Below are positions 1 to 11,764 of a DNA stretch of 64,000 nucleotides, piece by piece. The position numbers and the translations under genes are program-made. The notes beneath the pieces were generated by a model. The model saw only the letters and a program-made list of their open reading frames with translations, had not been told where the DNA came from and ran no database searches. The stretch covers positions 439,690,759 to 439,754,758 of the forward strand of contig CM060900.1 of the NCBI GenBank assembly GCA_030762935.1, given 5' to 3'. This DNA comes from Hymenopus coronatus. Lineage: Eukaryota > Arthropoda > Insecta > Mantodea > Hymenopodidae. Each line of letters begins with the position of its first letter. Positions within the stretch are counted from its first letter, which is position 1.

Positions 1-2180
1 AGATTCTGATACTGCAGATGACATCAGAGAATGGGATGAGCACTGCTTATTGAGATGCTCAGCGACTGTGCAATTTCTACAGTACTCATTCTACAATTGT
101 GTGAATCATTTTGTTTATTTTCTGGATATTATGTGGTGGTTCATGCTGGTGGCCTTCCTTTCTGATCAGCATCACTCTCATACGTCTCACGTCTTCAAAT
201 TGCTGGCACTATTTCATAATGGCTGGATGTGACAACATTGCATTTGGTCCAGAATTTCACTGTGAATCCTTGTGCAATTTAGAAGTATATGTTTAGAAAT
301 CATGCTCTTCTTTATTCTTCAGTTTGAGTACATTTTCATTTGATGAACATTATACTCTCATATTAAAATGCACTTCTTATCAGTACCATAACACAATTGT
401 TGTGCCAAGAAGCTATGGATATGAACTATAGTCTGAGAATGTGCCTCTTAGTGTATACAGTGTTGCTCATAAATATTTAGAGCAATAATTACACAGCTGG
501 AACTTAATGTTAAAGGTATGGCTTTGTATAGTAATCTTTCCAAATATCCAGTTGAAGTCAAAGGTTAAAAATTTCACCAATGTTACAAACACTATTTTGC
601 TCCACTTATAAACTTTTTAAAACATACCTGAAATTGTTTTCGGGCTTCCAGTCAGATGCTAAAGGATTCAAATTCCAATGCCTCAAAGACTTTCATCGTT
701 TTCGTCTCTGAATTGTGAGGGAAGATTTCCATTCCTAGTTAAATGTAGATGGGCATTGAGTGCAGTGCCAACAAAGCTTCCTTGCACCTTAGTCTATTCT
801 GAGTCCTCCTTGAAAACACGCAGGTTTTTAGCAGATGTTTTATAACTGGTGTACATAGAGCCAAGCTGAAGTCCAGAGTAATGTTTTAAGTTGGTGTTTT
901 CTCTGGAGATGGCAAGGGTCTCTTTTACTCTCGTGTCCCAATAGTGGGAGTACTTAACTATTAAAGTGGCATCTTTTAAGTTAGCTCTGTGACCAAATTC
1001 TATACAGAGTTCTGCCAGTGTAGATTTTTCTGCTTGCATTAGTCGGATACTCCTTGGTGATCAGAAAGGTGGGTAGTCATTGTTCATCCTATTTAATCTA
1101 TATAACAAGTACCACATTTACAGTGAATGTGATATGCTCAAGATGTATACACTATGTTTTCCAAAGGGTCCATGGTCAAGTTTGAGACAATATTAATAAG
1201 CCAAAGGCAAAGTTTAGTTTTTTGCAGTAGTAAAATGTTTTATTTTGTCAAGCCAACAAAGGGTGATTTGTATATGTAGAAGGAAGAAATCACTAGAGTA
1301 AGTGATGTCACTTCTCACAAAGTTGCTCCAAAAAGTGTAACATAGTTTCAATAGCAACCAATTAGAAAAAGAATTCTTTGAAAATTTATAATGTGGATAG
1401 ATTGTGTATTTTTCTGAATATTGTTGTGTTACAGTTAATAATTAAATAAAAATGTAAATGTTATGTTAATCAGTTTAAAGGGAAAATATGCTCAGACTGT
1501 TTAGAAATAAGAAATACTGGCTAGTGTGAAAAAAGCCAGCATTGTATGAAGCTTCTTATCATGTGAGATATGTGTTAATGTACCTGTGCATATGTATGCA
1601 TATCAAACTGACTTTCTGTTTGTATAAGCAATAATAATCATAAGAATAATTGCTTCAGTGAGTGATGTATGTAAAACACATCATTTGTGTGAATATTTTA
1701 TATGAGTTTTCTCTACAACTGGCTAACCAAGGAGCAAATTAAGAAAAACAATGCAAATGTTTCAAAATTGGCACCCAACTAAGGGCAAGCCAAAAATAAG
1801 TAAAATAAGAAAACTAATATTTCAAGTTCAGCTACATCACAGTGTAGTTTTATATGAAGATCCATAAGGAATAACTTTTTTCGGTCAGCAGGTGGAAAAT
1901 AAGGGGAAAGATTAATTTCTGCATCAATCAGCACCCTTCCCCCTCCTACAAACCCTAGCTAAAAAGAATATTAATGGACTGTAGTCAAACCAATCATATT
2001 TGGTCATCCCAATGGCCATCCACATATAAATAAGAATGAAATTCTTCCCTCACAGTTCAGTTTCTCTGAAGACGAAAGCAATGAAAGCCTTTAAAACATT
2101 GGCATTTGAATTTTTCACCACTTGGCTGGAAGTCCAAGAACAATTTCAGGTAAACATCTGTCAGGAAAGCCTCAGTTCAT
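1..2180. other. Upstream Itpr intron, mostly unassigned
   Basis: AT-rich intron sequence. Apart from the Penelope tail remnant at 794-1039, no gene is recognised here. About 590-630 resembles part of the inverted repeat that surrounds the mariner further downstream, so this stretch probably contains another degraded copy of that repeat. The small ORF at 50-232 has no recognisable feature. Confidence 0.5.
794..1039 (-). mobile_element. Penelope-like element C-terminal fossil
   Basis: The minus-strand reading STLAELCIEFGHRANLKDAT, then KYSHYWDTRVKETLAI and TNLKHYSGLQLGS, resembles the C-terminal end of Penelope-like retroelement proteins. Those end with an S-x-AEH-x5-GH motif, a Y-x-R-x-I/V-KEA-x-EI helix and an N-x-N-R-x-x-GLQLS tail. 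Only about 80 codons are open and no reverse transcriptase is found beside it, so this is a 5'-truncated or eroded copy. The assignment is by motif memory only. Confidence 0.5.
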
Positions 2181-2189
2181 ATTTTAAAA

Positions 2190-2555
2190 GATGTTCGAGG
2201 AGATATATTCCTCATTCCCAGTTGATCAATGGACTGGCTCCCATCCAATGTCTATCTGCCTTTCCCTTCTTTTGCTGTCAGGTCTGGTCTGGTCTGGTCT
2301 GGTCTGGTCTGGTCTGGTCTGGTCTGGTCTGTATTCCTATGGTTACTTGTATGATCTCTATAAAGATATAAATATGTCCCCACACTGTTAAAATGATTCT
2401 TGGCTGGTTTTAAAAGTTTTATTGCTTCATTTATTTTGAGATTGCATAAGTTATGCCTGACTTTTCTGTTTACTTGAGTTAAATTCTCAGGTTTTTCTTC
2501 AATCTTGTTTCCAGATTCCTTTTTATTTTTCCAGTGTATATTTTTGTCAGTGCTC
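2190..2555 (+). repeat. Left arm of large inverted repeat
   Basis: This stretch is repeated in inverted orientation at about 3930-4290. Shared blocks include ttggctggttttaaaa, cttcaatctt-tttccagatt and the run around ccaat-tctgcctttcccttc followed by tctg-gtattcctat. The arms are clearly diverged, with indels. This arm contains an expanded (GGTCT)10 tract where the other arm has only about two units. Confidence 0.7.
2281..2330 (+). repeat. (GGTCT)10 pentanucleotide microsatellite
   Basis: Ten uninterrupted GGTCT units. They lie within the left arm of the inverted repeat and explain the odd WSGLV-type or TRPDQ-type repetitive peptides in the overlapping frames, which are not proteins. Confidence 0.97.
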
Positions 2556-2589
2556 ACAATTGTGATACATTCCTGAATATTTGTTACTA

Positions 2590-3901
2590 CGAGAGCAAGT
2601 CAATAAAGACTGAGAGCTGTTTGTTTTTACCGCATACAACAAAGACACATTATGGAAACAATTTTGTATGATGCTAATGGATCACCCATGAGTGGTGGAC
2701 AAAGCACATGCTCACTTGCACATGTGAATGTACACAGGGGAGAAGCAAAGTAGGCCAGTTCATCAGCTGCTTGCGGAGGAAATAGAGGTTTACATGAAGA
2801 ACAATATACTGCATTGAAGTTTTACTTTCACTTGCAGAAATCGGCATGGAAGCTTACAGAATGTTGCAGGAGGCATATGCTGATGATCTGCCACTATCCA
2901 CAGCACTTCAAGGCTCAAAGGATTTAAGGAGGGCTGTATTTCAATGACAAGGCAAGGTAGGCCAAAGTGCTTCAGCAACAGTAATAAACAAAACCATGAT
3001 TGTCACAGCAGTGTCATTGTTCATGAAGGCCGATGAATAACAATTGACAGACTTGCAGACATAATTCAGATTTCCCATGGCGGTGTTACTTCATTTCTGC
3101 ATAATCACTTGAATATGATATGTGTTTCAGCGAAATGGGTGTCAAGATTATTGACTTCTGAATAGAAGTTGGTGCGAGTGGAAGTGGGTACAGAGCTGCA
3201 ACTTCTGGTTGAGATGCATGAGGAGGCATACCTTAAGTTTGCCATTACAGGTGATCAAACTTAGTTTCACCATTGTGAGCTGAAAGGCAAACAGGCCTCC
3301 TCAGTATGGAAATCACCTGATTCTCCAATACCAAAGAAAGTAAATATTCAGTCACCAGGAAAAGGATGGTAATTTCATTCTTCAACTGCCTGGAATGGTG
3401 TACCAACATCAAGCACCTTATCATATTATGGATAAAAGCGAGTATTAAAAGTCTGTTTTGGATTTCCTTGTTAAACACATCCAATGAAAATGACCAGCAC
3501 TGCATCCTTCTGTGTGGCACCTGCACTATAACAATACCCACTTTCATGTGTGCAATATTGTTACCCAATATTTGGCCTGTAGAAACATTGAATGCATTCC
3601 CCATTCTTTATACTCTTCAGACTTGGTCCCCTGTGACTTTTATCTTTTTCCCTGTCTGAAAAAGGAACTAAGGGGGAAGTGTTTTGCTACTTTGGAGGCC
3701 ATTGTTAAGGAGGCTGAGGCGGTTATAAAGAATATGTCAAAGGATGGTTGCCAGCAGGTGTTCCAGGACTGACAAAAGTGTTGGGCAAAGTGCATTCAAC
3801 TCAACAGAGAATACTTTGAAAAAGACCACACCAATCTGGACCAAGATTAGTGTATATTATATGTAAAAAAAATATTCTCAGTCTTTATTGACTTGCCCTC
3901 A
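2590..3901 (+). mobile_element. mariner transposon, degenerate
   Basis: A 1.31-kb element with ~27-bp terminal inverted repeats: the left end reads gagcaagtcaataaagactg, and the right end carries the complement cagtctttattgacttgccc. Both ends abut TA (2588-2589 and 3902-3903), the mariner target. The interior decays from a mariner transposase. A FAITGD block around 3240-3260 keeps the first Asp but has Q for E and a stop in place of W. LHYNNTHFHV near 3515-3545 replaces the second catalytic Asp by Asn. SSDLVPCDFYLFP near 3620-3655 keeps the third. A Lys/Glu-rich C-terminus runs to about 3850. Length fits an intact mariner, but many stops and frameshifts make it inactive. Confidence 0.88.
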
Positions 3902-3929
3902 TATATGGCATTAATTGTCCAGAATTATA

Positions 3930-4290
3930 TAAACAAAAAGTAATCTGGAAATAAGATTGAAGGAACATCTTTGAAGTGTCAAATTCAAACAGATGGAAAA
4001 ATTGGCCACGGTTTATCATTTTTAATTATGCAATCACTTTAGTAAAGAAATAAAAGTTTTAAAACCAGCCAAAAATTATTTGAAATTATCAGTGTGGAAA
4101 ATATTATATAAAAAAATTAAGAATTTGTACAGAATAATGCATTCTAAATCTGTCAGATGACTTCATGCAACCAACCAATAGGAATACACACCAGACTAGC
4201 CAGGAAGGGAAGGGGAAAGCAGATATTGGAAAGCCAGTTGACTGATCAAATGAGGATGAAAAGGATATCTCCTTAAAAATGCTTCAAAAA
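3930..4290 (-). repeat. Right arm of large inverted repeat
   Basis: Reverse-complement counterpart of 2190-2555 (see there). It reads gaataca-accagact-gccaggaaggg on the + strand where the left arm has the GGTCT expansion. Between the arms lies about 1.35 kb, nearly all of which is the mariner at 2590-3901, so the original spacer was only on the order of 100 bp. Confidence 0.65.
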
Positions 4291-4794
4291 GTTTACAAGT
4301 GGAGCAAAACAGTTTTAAACTTTGATTATCATGCTCCACTGTTTTAAATTCTTCTGGATTTTTAATTTTATATTCAGTTGAAAATAGAAAAGAGGGCAGC
4401 AGTTACGATTTGTAGTATTGCAGTTGTATAATTCTTAAATTGTAAAAAACAAAATGCTTATTGTTTTATCATTTTTAAGATAACTTAGACCATGGAAAGA
4501 TGTTCAAAAGAAAACATAATTATTGATTTTATCAGTGTTTCTTTCATACTAATTTTTTGAGTAAATCATCTTGTATTTTTCTCAAAGACTGTTGTCCTTG
4601 ACATATTCTCAATAAGCCTAATGATTTATGCCAAAAGTTAGGTGTTATGTTTGAAGATGCAGCAATAATGATGCAAAATTGAAAAAGAGACTGCATTTCT
4701 ATAAAGCTTGATTACAAAATACTATTAGAGCTAATAGAGTTAATAAAAGAACAATTTCAATGAAAGGGTATTTTGGAATGGTGATACGTATGAA

Positions 4795-4964
4795 TAGAAT
4801 ATTTTTGAGTTGGCATCAAAACCGGTCTGGAAAAATTATACGTAAGTGATACTTAAGTGTTACAAAACCATCGACAATGATGCCCAAATGGTATCGAAAC
4901 CAGTCTCGAAGAATTATACATAAGTAGTACTTAGGTGTTACAAACCCAACTCAAAAATATTCTA
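4795..4964. repeat. Short element with perfect 19-bp inverted ends and two internal direct repeats
   Basis: The left end tagaatatttttgagttgg (4795-4813) is matched exactly by its reverse complement at 4946-4964. Inside are two diverged direct copies of about 57 bp. Each reads ggcatc/ggtatc-aaacc-gtct, then gaattatac-taagt and acttaggtgttacaaa (about 4811-4866 and 4890-4944). It could form a hairpin. It may be a MITE or a composite of a small repeat. Confidence 0.75.
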
Positions 4965-5042
4965 GAGTTAATAAAGTTTCGAGGCTTATATTATAACATG
5001 GATATAGCTGTACATATAGATTAGAAAAAACATTGTTTAATC

Positions 5043-5120
5043 TTCAGTAGCAGAGCAACCAGCTAGAGATCAGGAGATCCATGGCTCAAATCCCGGCTAT
5101 GGCATTGAAATTTTTCAGTC
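5043..5120 (+). repeat. SINE (family A), tRNA-like head
   Basis: A tRNA-like segment with an A-box-like gtagcagagcaaccagc and a B-box-like ggctcaaatcccggc, followed by ggcattgaaatttttcagtc. The same sequence occurs in reverse at 44775-44872 and 45108-45198. All three share a Gly/Val-tRNA-like promoter and then the ttcagtctga body, so this is a dispersed Pol III SINE, not a tRNA gene. Its body continues downstream towards an A-rich end near 5280. Confidence 0.75.
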
Positions 5121-5865
5121 TGAATCTATCTATCCCACCTAGAATGCTGTTTTGTATTTGGTTCAGGATGTCTATCACATCAAGTTTTTCATCTTTTTTT
5201 TTGCAAGTGTACTCAGCATGTTGCCTCTCCTGGGTCAATTTGGCATGGTTAAAATTCTTAAACTGTTAAATAAAATAAATATGTGTGGAAAAGAATTAAT
5301 TTTAAAAACAAACAAAACTACAATATATTTAATAAGCAGGCTAAGGAATTTCCAAGCATTAAAGCTAGGACAAAATAAAATCAGGCTTTGTTGTTACCAG
5401 AATTTGTGCTGTGATTTTATAGATGGCAAACCAACCCCCATTCTTCTTCAGGTACAGGCCAGTCACAAGACCACATTATACCTGCCATCAATGCCTCTTG
5501 GTTACTATTTTATACATTCTGTGTGTTGATGATAGTTTGAGTTTAGCTAACTTAAAGTCAATTGTGTGAAAATTCCTTGTCCTGGTAATAAGTGAGTATA
5601 ACACCAGAAATACAAAATAGAAATATTCTTAATGACAATCAAGCATGTTAGGATTAAAGACAAACATATCAAAACTAGAACATCTGAAAAATAAATTCTG
5701 GAAGTATCAATAGAATATTTTTTAAATCTTCATTGAATGTTAAAAGCTGGAATAGCTTTATAAATTAACACATCATGAATCTGAGTGAGTTAATAAGCAT
5801 CCCCTTACCTGTATATTTCAGAATGTACAGTCAGTAACAAATAAATGAAAAACTGAATGTTACAG

Positions 5866-6031
5866 TGAAGAATGTGCAGCTCTTGATCTGGATGGACAAT
5901 GGGGAAGAACATTCTTAAGAGTGTTGCTTCACCTTACAATGCATGATTACCCTCCTCTTGTTTCTGGTGCCCTCCACTTACTCTTCCGCCATTTCAGTCA
6001 GAGGCAGGAAGTACTACAAGCTTTCAAACAG
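5866..6031 (+). CDS. Itpr: Itpr exon (1st in window), IP3 receptor central region
   Basis: First of seven exons of an inositol 1,4,5-trisphosphate receptor, the ER calcium-release channel. The frame begins with one leftover base after the acceptor ending in tacag, then reads [20 protein letters not shown] and continues through a [14 protein letters not shown] block and [16 protein letters not shown]. These blocks are near-identical between insect and vertebrate IP3 receptors, where they lie roughly at residue 1,100-1,200 of about 2,700. The exon ends at the strong donor caggtaaga. The 166 nt are one base plus 55 codons, so the upstream exon, outside the window, must end with two bases of a split codon. 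The region is part of the alpha-helical regulatory/coupling domain (RIH-type) between the ligand-binding core and the pore. Confidence 0.95.
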
Positions 6032-7450
6032 GTAAGATCTACATTCATTAGAAAACAAGATCATTATATACATTAAAGATTTCATTCACCTTATTTTTCA
6101 GCATCACCTGAAAAATGATCTGCATGGTTTGGGGAAATTTTCTTTAATATCCTTACGTCACATTCATGGAAGATCCTAAACTTAAATACTAAGTTCGGCA
6201 TTTTAAAAGAGAATGAGAAAGAATGCACACAAGTCCCCCTTACACTTTTCCTAAAAATCATTTATAATGTAGTGTAAGATATTAAATACTGTACAGCTAT
6301 GGAGTTCATAGTTTGTGTATATTAGTATTAAAGAAGATTATGATAGGTACATTTCTAAATGTTGATTAATAGCAGTATATGGTTTCTTGTTAGATGTAGG
6401 TATGAAAATCAGAACATTTTGGAGTAACGACACTTTCCACACTGAGCTTCTTTCTGCAAATTGGACATTTATCCTTTTTTCCATTTCATATGGTTTCTTT
6501 CTGAGTTCCAACTTGAGTTTCAATCACAAAAGAATTTAAAAATCATAAAAAGGGGCCCAAGAACTTGCCTTCTGAAGCTCTAGAGAGAGGAAGTGATAGA
6601 CATTACAATTAAGTACAATGCAAATGGGAGGTTGAGTAAAAAAATGTCAGGTGGCAAAAGAACCATCAGTTTCTGACCACATGTATTTCAGATTTTAGAT
6701 ACAGGTGGGTGCTTTTGTGATCATAACTTACAGAAATCTGAGGAATATACATTGGGGTTCATGTAATATTCAAGTGCAAGACTCCACAAAGTATTCACTA
6801 AAATTCCAATTGACACAGGTGATGGTATGTTAAGTGAGAAATGAGGATACACGTGGAAAGCTCCTGAGATGCTGAAGGTCCTCCTGGATACTCATTTCCC
6901 ACAATGCACTGTAATGACTCTCAGACCAGAGTAATACCCAAATGGAAATAGATTATTTAGGTCTCTCCATTGATATTGGGAGCTAGCCAAACACTGCATT
7001 GATTTTTAAAAAATCCAGTGGACAGAAAGACATTTTCAAACATTCATGGTCTTAATGAAATTTTCTGAGCTCTCCTTCAAATACAGGAGATTAATTAACT
7101 TACAATTTGTGCAGACTTTTAGACCAGCACAGTCTTAGTTCACATACCCAATGTCTGGAGAACAGTAATAATGGTCTTCATTCCTAAGCCAGGGAGATTA
7201 GATCATATCTTAATAAAGGTTTCGAGACCTATCAGTCTTAATAATTGCATTTAAAGACATTGGAAAAACTGATAGATATGTATTTTGTGGAAAAAAGGTT
7301 AACATTGATTCCTCCACATTGGAATTAACATGCATATATAACAGCCTATCATGTGAAACGGCTCTCCATCAATTTGTTGGAAGATAGAAAAGGAACTGTA
7401 CTTTCATGAAATTGCATTAGGCATTTTCCTGGATATCAACATGACCTTCA
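6032..7450. other. Itpr intron 1, first part
   Basis: No gene recognised. Around 6160-6235 a short stretch (cctaaacttaaatactaagttcggc) resembles the unclassified repeat family of 16430-17720 and 62990-63690. The short minus-strand ORF at 6338-6523 shows no family motif. Confidence 0.5.
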
Positions 7451-8080
7451 TCCCATTATTTCTAAGACAAGAATGCATGGAACAGGTCCTATTATTTGTA
7501 AAGATGAAGCCCATACTGGAATCCAGGAAGGTGGAATGTACCATCTTGGAAGAAAAGTTAGTAATTATAACCACAAAAGGTTGTCCATACTGCTGTGGAA
7601 CCTAGTGGTGAATGATCTCATTAATCAATTAAATGTTAACAGGTACTACTGCGAGGACTGTGCTGATAATAAAGTTATCATAACATTTGGCAAGTTTAGA
7701 AGCACCATTAGAACTTTAATTGTTCAGGAATATTGCCAAAAACAGTATCTTGGTGTTAACCAAGAGAAAATTTTGGTGATCCATTTACTAGGAAACATAT
7801 TATCCAAGAGAACTACTTGAAACTCAATCTCTTTGTTGTAGAAATGCCAGTAAAGGGGAAGGGTAAGTTTTTAGGTGTGTTACTAGATGCCAAGCCAACT
7901 TATGTTCCAAAATCGAAAAGCTCTCATAAACTCTTGAAGGACCTGTGGTAAAAATTGAGGGTTAGGTCCCAAGAGTATGCACTGGATTTATACCACTGTG
8001 GTAAGGTCCATAGTCTCCAATGAAGCTTTGGTTCAGTGGTATAAAGCAGAGCAATTTATAGCTGTTAAGGAAAATTTACA
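7330..8080 (+). mobile_element. Non-LTR reverse transcriptase fossil
   Basis: Broken reading frames spell a non-LTR reverse transcriptase. A degenerate catalytic-core block near 7580-7610 reads SILLWNLVVNDLINQLN, corresponding to the usual GGVLSPLLWNLVVD. YYCEDCADNKVIITFGKF follows near 7645-7700, with CADNK in place of the YADD catalytic box. YLGVNQEK comes next, and MHWIYTTVVRSIVSNEAL near 7978-8030 corresponds to the thumb/connection segment after RT. At least three frameshifts or stops are needed. The nearest relatives I recall are R1/Jockey-like arthropod elements; the clade is not settled. Confidence 0.7.
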
Positions 8081-8299
8081 CTGCACCTAAAAAGATTGGT
8101 CAATTTTTGAGACCAGTTAAAGACCCATTGATAGTTAGGGTCCCAGATTTATAGAATCCCATGTGAATGTGAAAATTTGGTCAAACAGGAACTCCATAGA
8201 AGAGAAATGCAAGCAACACCAGAAAAGATTTAAACTCTTACAACCTCAAAAATCACTGGTTCAACATAGTATTGAAGAAGTATATGGAATATATTTTAA

Positions 8300-8465
8300 G
8301 GAAGTTACTGTCTTGGATCAGTCTGAATGATCAGACTGATAAATATTTTGATAAACTTATTAAAAATGCGATACATATCAAACTTCACCCATTAAATTTC
8401 AATAGGGATACTGGACAGCAATTAAGCTCAGCATGGACACCAGCTATAAAACGTTTCTGTTGTTA
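8300..8465 (+). mobile_element. Penelope-like element C-terminal fossil
   Basis: The open frame ends with DKLIKNAIHIKLHPLNFNRD followed by TGQQLSSAWTPAI. This closely resembles the conserved C-terminal tail of Penelope-like retroelements (R-x-I-KEA-x-EI, HP-x-NFNRD, GLQLS-x-W-x-P). Only this tail is visible, and it directly follows the unrelated reverse-transcriptase fossil. Confidence 0.55.
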
Positions 8466-9068
8466 AATCTTGGAGGGGAAATTCAACCCCCAGCTGAAGT
8501 ACAATGGCTGGGAGAATATGTGGGGCGCTCTGCACAGATGCGGCCTATCCACTGAAAAACCTCTTCATGTGATAACAGGTACAATGTAGTGTAGATCATG
8601 CTGCAATAGTCCAGGTGTGGTTCTGCATAGCACCTGTGTTACTACATAAAAGATGGGATGCTGCCTACATTGTGCAGGAGCGAGTGAAAGGTTATATCTA
8701 GGTTAAGCCATGTAGAAGGAATAATGTTGAAAATTTTGCAGGATAGTGTGTATCATATCGGTGGTGGCATGTGACTCAGGAGCTCCTGTGTATATGTCAT
8801 CTTTTCTGGCTTGGTTGCCTTCTTTCATGGGATATCCTGTTGACCCATTACAGAGTTTAGAGTGTGGAGTGTGGAGACATTCTCTTTGAGAGCCTTAAGA
8901 GGCATGTCAATGGACTAAGTTGAGATGTGAAGTAGGTGAAGGTCTGGTGGTGTGTTGACGTTGTGCTGATGGTAACTTGAAGCTCTTGGAGGCATTCTTC
9001 CAGGACCGGCAGTTGGTCGCCACATTCAGGAACTCCGAATGAAAATCCTGAACAGCTTTGTTTAGGCC

Positions 9069-9330
9069 TCAGATCTCCTTCAGGATGGCATTTGTTGAAA
9101 AGACCTGCATAGATGATGATGATGATGATGATGATAGTGATGCAGCCAGTGCTGGTGGTGGTGGTGCTGGCAGCTGCGGTGGTGGCAGTGACAGTGACGT
9201 ACAGTTCCTTGAATAGAGTGGGCACTGGGCCTGCCTAGTGAAATGTCCCTTCTTATGACAGGTGACACACAACAAAGAACATGCCCAGTGCACTTGGTAA
9301 TGATGCAGTTGTCTACTAACCTCGACAACT
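9069..9330 (-). mobile_element. gag-like zinc-knuckle remnant
   Basis: Minus-strand reading KCTGHVLCCVTCHKKGHFTR followed by QAQCPLY has the Cys/His spacing (C-x2-C-x4-H-x4-C and CP-x-Y) of the zinc knuckles in ORF1/gag of arthropod non-LTR elements. Downstream is Pro-rich and trinucleotide-repeat sequence. No intact ORF remains. This could also be chance enrichment, so the call is tentative. Confidence 0.38.
9113..9135 (+). repeat. (GAT)n trinucleotide run
   Basis: Seven to eight uninterrupted gat units inside the gag-like remnant. They produce poly-Ser/poly-His/poly-Ile stretches in the minus-strand frames that should not be read as protein domains. Confidence 0.9.
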
Positions 9331-9339
9331 AGGAGTTAC

Positions 9340-11755
9340 CTTAATAAGAGCACCCCTGATGCCAAAATGTCAACTGTGGCTGCAGTCACTGCAAAGATGG
9401 AGCACTGGCTGCTGGTAAAGCAGCAACAGGTGGCAATGTTGTGACCGAGACAGGCTCAGGTAGCAGCAACGGTGAGAGTACCATATCGGCAGACGCCAAG
9501 GGAGTGGCATCAGTAGTCTTCGAAGACACGGCATCTCAGCATTGCCTATTGTTCCCCATCACTGAGAGAAGTTGAGTTGTGTGAAAACATGTGTTTACTA
9601 GTTTTGGTAACCTAGACAGGGGACAGACCTGATGAAAAACACGATGAAACATGCTTTAACTCCCAATGCGTCTGGACCTCTTAGAAGATTCTACAGCTAA
9701 TGTTTTGTTTCACAGACTTTGTGGAAACTTCTGTAGCTGGGCTCTCAAGTTTAGTGACAGACCTCATAGAATATGTTGGTCCAAATTACTATATTCTGAG
9801 TGTTTTCTTCCAAGCGGTCCAATATTAACAGTTTATGACTTATTATTTAGGATATATATCTGGTTATTAATAGATTTTTTTATCCATCTTGTGTAGAAAT
9901 TCATGGAGCCTGACATGGCTGAAAGCTTGAGCAATTGTTTTAATTTGTCACAGCTGCTCACCCGTGAAGTTACACTTAATTTCATTTGCCATGCAAGTTT
10001 TACGTCTTATAACACCCAAGTTGCTTGAATATGTGGATGAGTTTGAATGTGAATATTTCACTATAAGAAGAAGAAATATATTTGCAATGCATGTTTCTAC
10101 AGTTGAAAAGCCAGGGAATGATTTTCAGCCAAATCACTGTAATTCTAAGTAAAATACAAAAAGTGTAAAGATATTTGGCAAAAATGTAGTTGAAGATACA
10201 CAATCTATGAGTTAAAATTCATACACTCAGACAAATTTTAGTAAAGTCCTGTGTGAAGTAATGTTGTGTTGTAATATTTGCTTCCACAAGTTATAAAATT
10301 CTACTTTCAGATGTTTCAGAGAGCTTTTGGTAATGTTTTTGTAATATTATCTATGAAGAAACCTGTACAAAAATACCTGCTACCAACCAAGGTGCTTACA
10401 AAAGTAAACAATTTCACAGTTCACACCTGTTTGAGACAGCTATGGCTTTTTTGTGACTTAATGGAATAAGAGTAAATATTGTAATTTTCTTTGTGATGGA
10501 TGCCATACTGTATATTACAAAATCAGCATGCAAAATCCAAGCTAGGTATCCAAAACCGATACATTTAACTTTCTCATGGTCTACATAGAATAGACGAACA
10601 GATTGGGGCAGCATTCCCTGATATTGACGGTTAAATATCAAATCTCAAGAAGTATTTTGAAGGTCCCATCTAGAACACAGAAATTGAAGTAATTTCTTTG
10701 CTGTCGTAGCCCATTATAATTTGGTGCAGAATTTGGCTGCACAGTGCTGTACTATTGTGAACATTGCAAGGAGGTGAGAGACAGTAAATACATTTGGTGA
10801 TGAAGCTATTGCTCAGTAAAAGCTGCAAAGTTGTCATTTTTAGAACCCCTGTATAAAATCTAGTGTAGACCTGTAAAACTTACAGAGATGTTCATCAACA
10901 AGCATTGACAACTCTAGTAATGAACAGCAGACTCCAACTTGGTGAACATTTGTATCAAAGTATCTGCAGCAAAGCTACGTCCAAGATAGGAAAGAGTTGG
11001 AAAGGAAATTGGAACCATGTTGAAAAGATAAACGGTAGATTTTCAGCAATGTGTAAAATATGTATTGTCAGAAGCCGTCAAATAATATGTTTTGACAGCT
11101 CATGTTTTCATTTTGCAACATTCACTTCTTGCAATATGGAATGAATATTTCCTGAATTAAAGGATTTGTAACTGGTAGGCAGAATAGTTTTCTTTTTGAC
11201 ACTTTACAAAAATATATTGTTCTTTATTGAAATAGAACTTTGGAAACATAAATGCAAAAATGCTGACTGTCATGCAAATCAGGTTGCAACATTATCCTTC
11301 ATCACACTATACCTGTGCAACAGAACAAATTAGTCATTTTCCCTGTCCCATGAAACCAAAGTCTTAGAATACACCTAACTTTTCAAGTGCAGATAATTTG
11401 AGAAAATATGCAATAAAGTCTTAGTTCTATTATTAAGGTATTAATAAGTTATTGAACCTTAAAAATTAGGTCTTCTACACAGGTAAAATTAGTCTTTAAG
11501 TAACATATCTTAATTTTCTTACAAAGTTTTGGAAAAAGTATATTTTTGGTGTATTAATATTTTTTTATCAAACAAGACTTAAAAATGTTTGATATTTATA
11601 ATTGTACCATCTGTCTTACCCAGTATTGTATGGACACATTCTGTAATTAATTTTGAAAATGAGGACAGATCTGTTATGTTTGCTGTTTATGATTTTCAAC
11701 ATCATAAGTTCATAAAGATTTGTCTAGAGGGGTTATAGAAAATTGATTCTTAAGT
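9340..11755. other. Itpr intron 1, middle part
   Basis: About 9340-9600 is somewhat GC-richer and may belong to the preceding gag-like remnant. The rest is AT-rich and I recognise nothing in it. The small ORFs (for example 9666-9896, 10905-11144) have no motif and no codon structure worth calling. Confidence 0.5.
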
Positions 11756-11764
11756 TTGGTTTTA

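Noticed and set aside
2252..2557. Frame encoding repeated TRPDQ
   Set aside because: The repetition is the GGTCT microsatellite read in a minus-strand frame.
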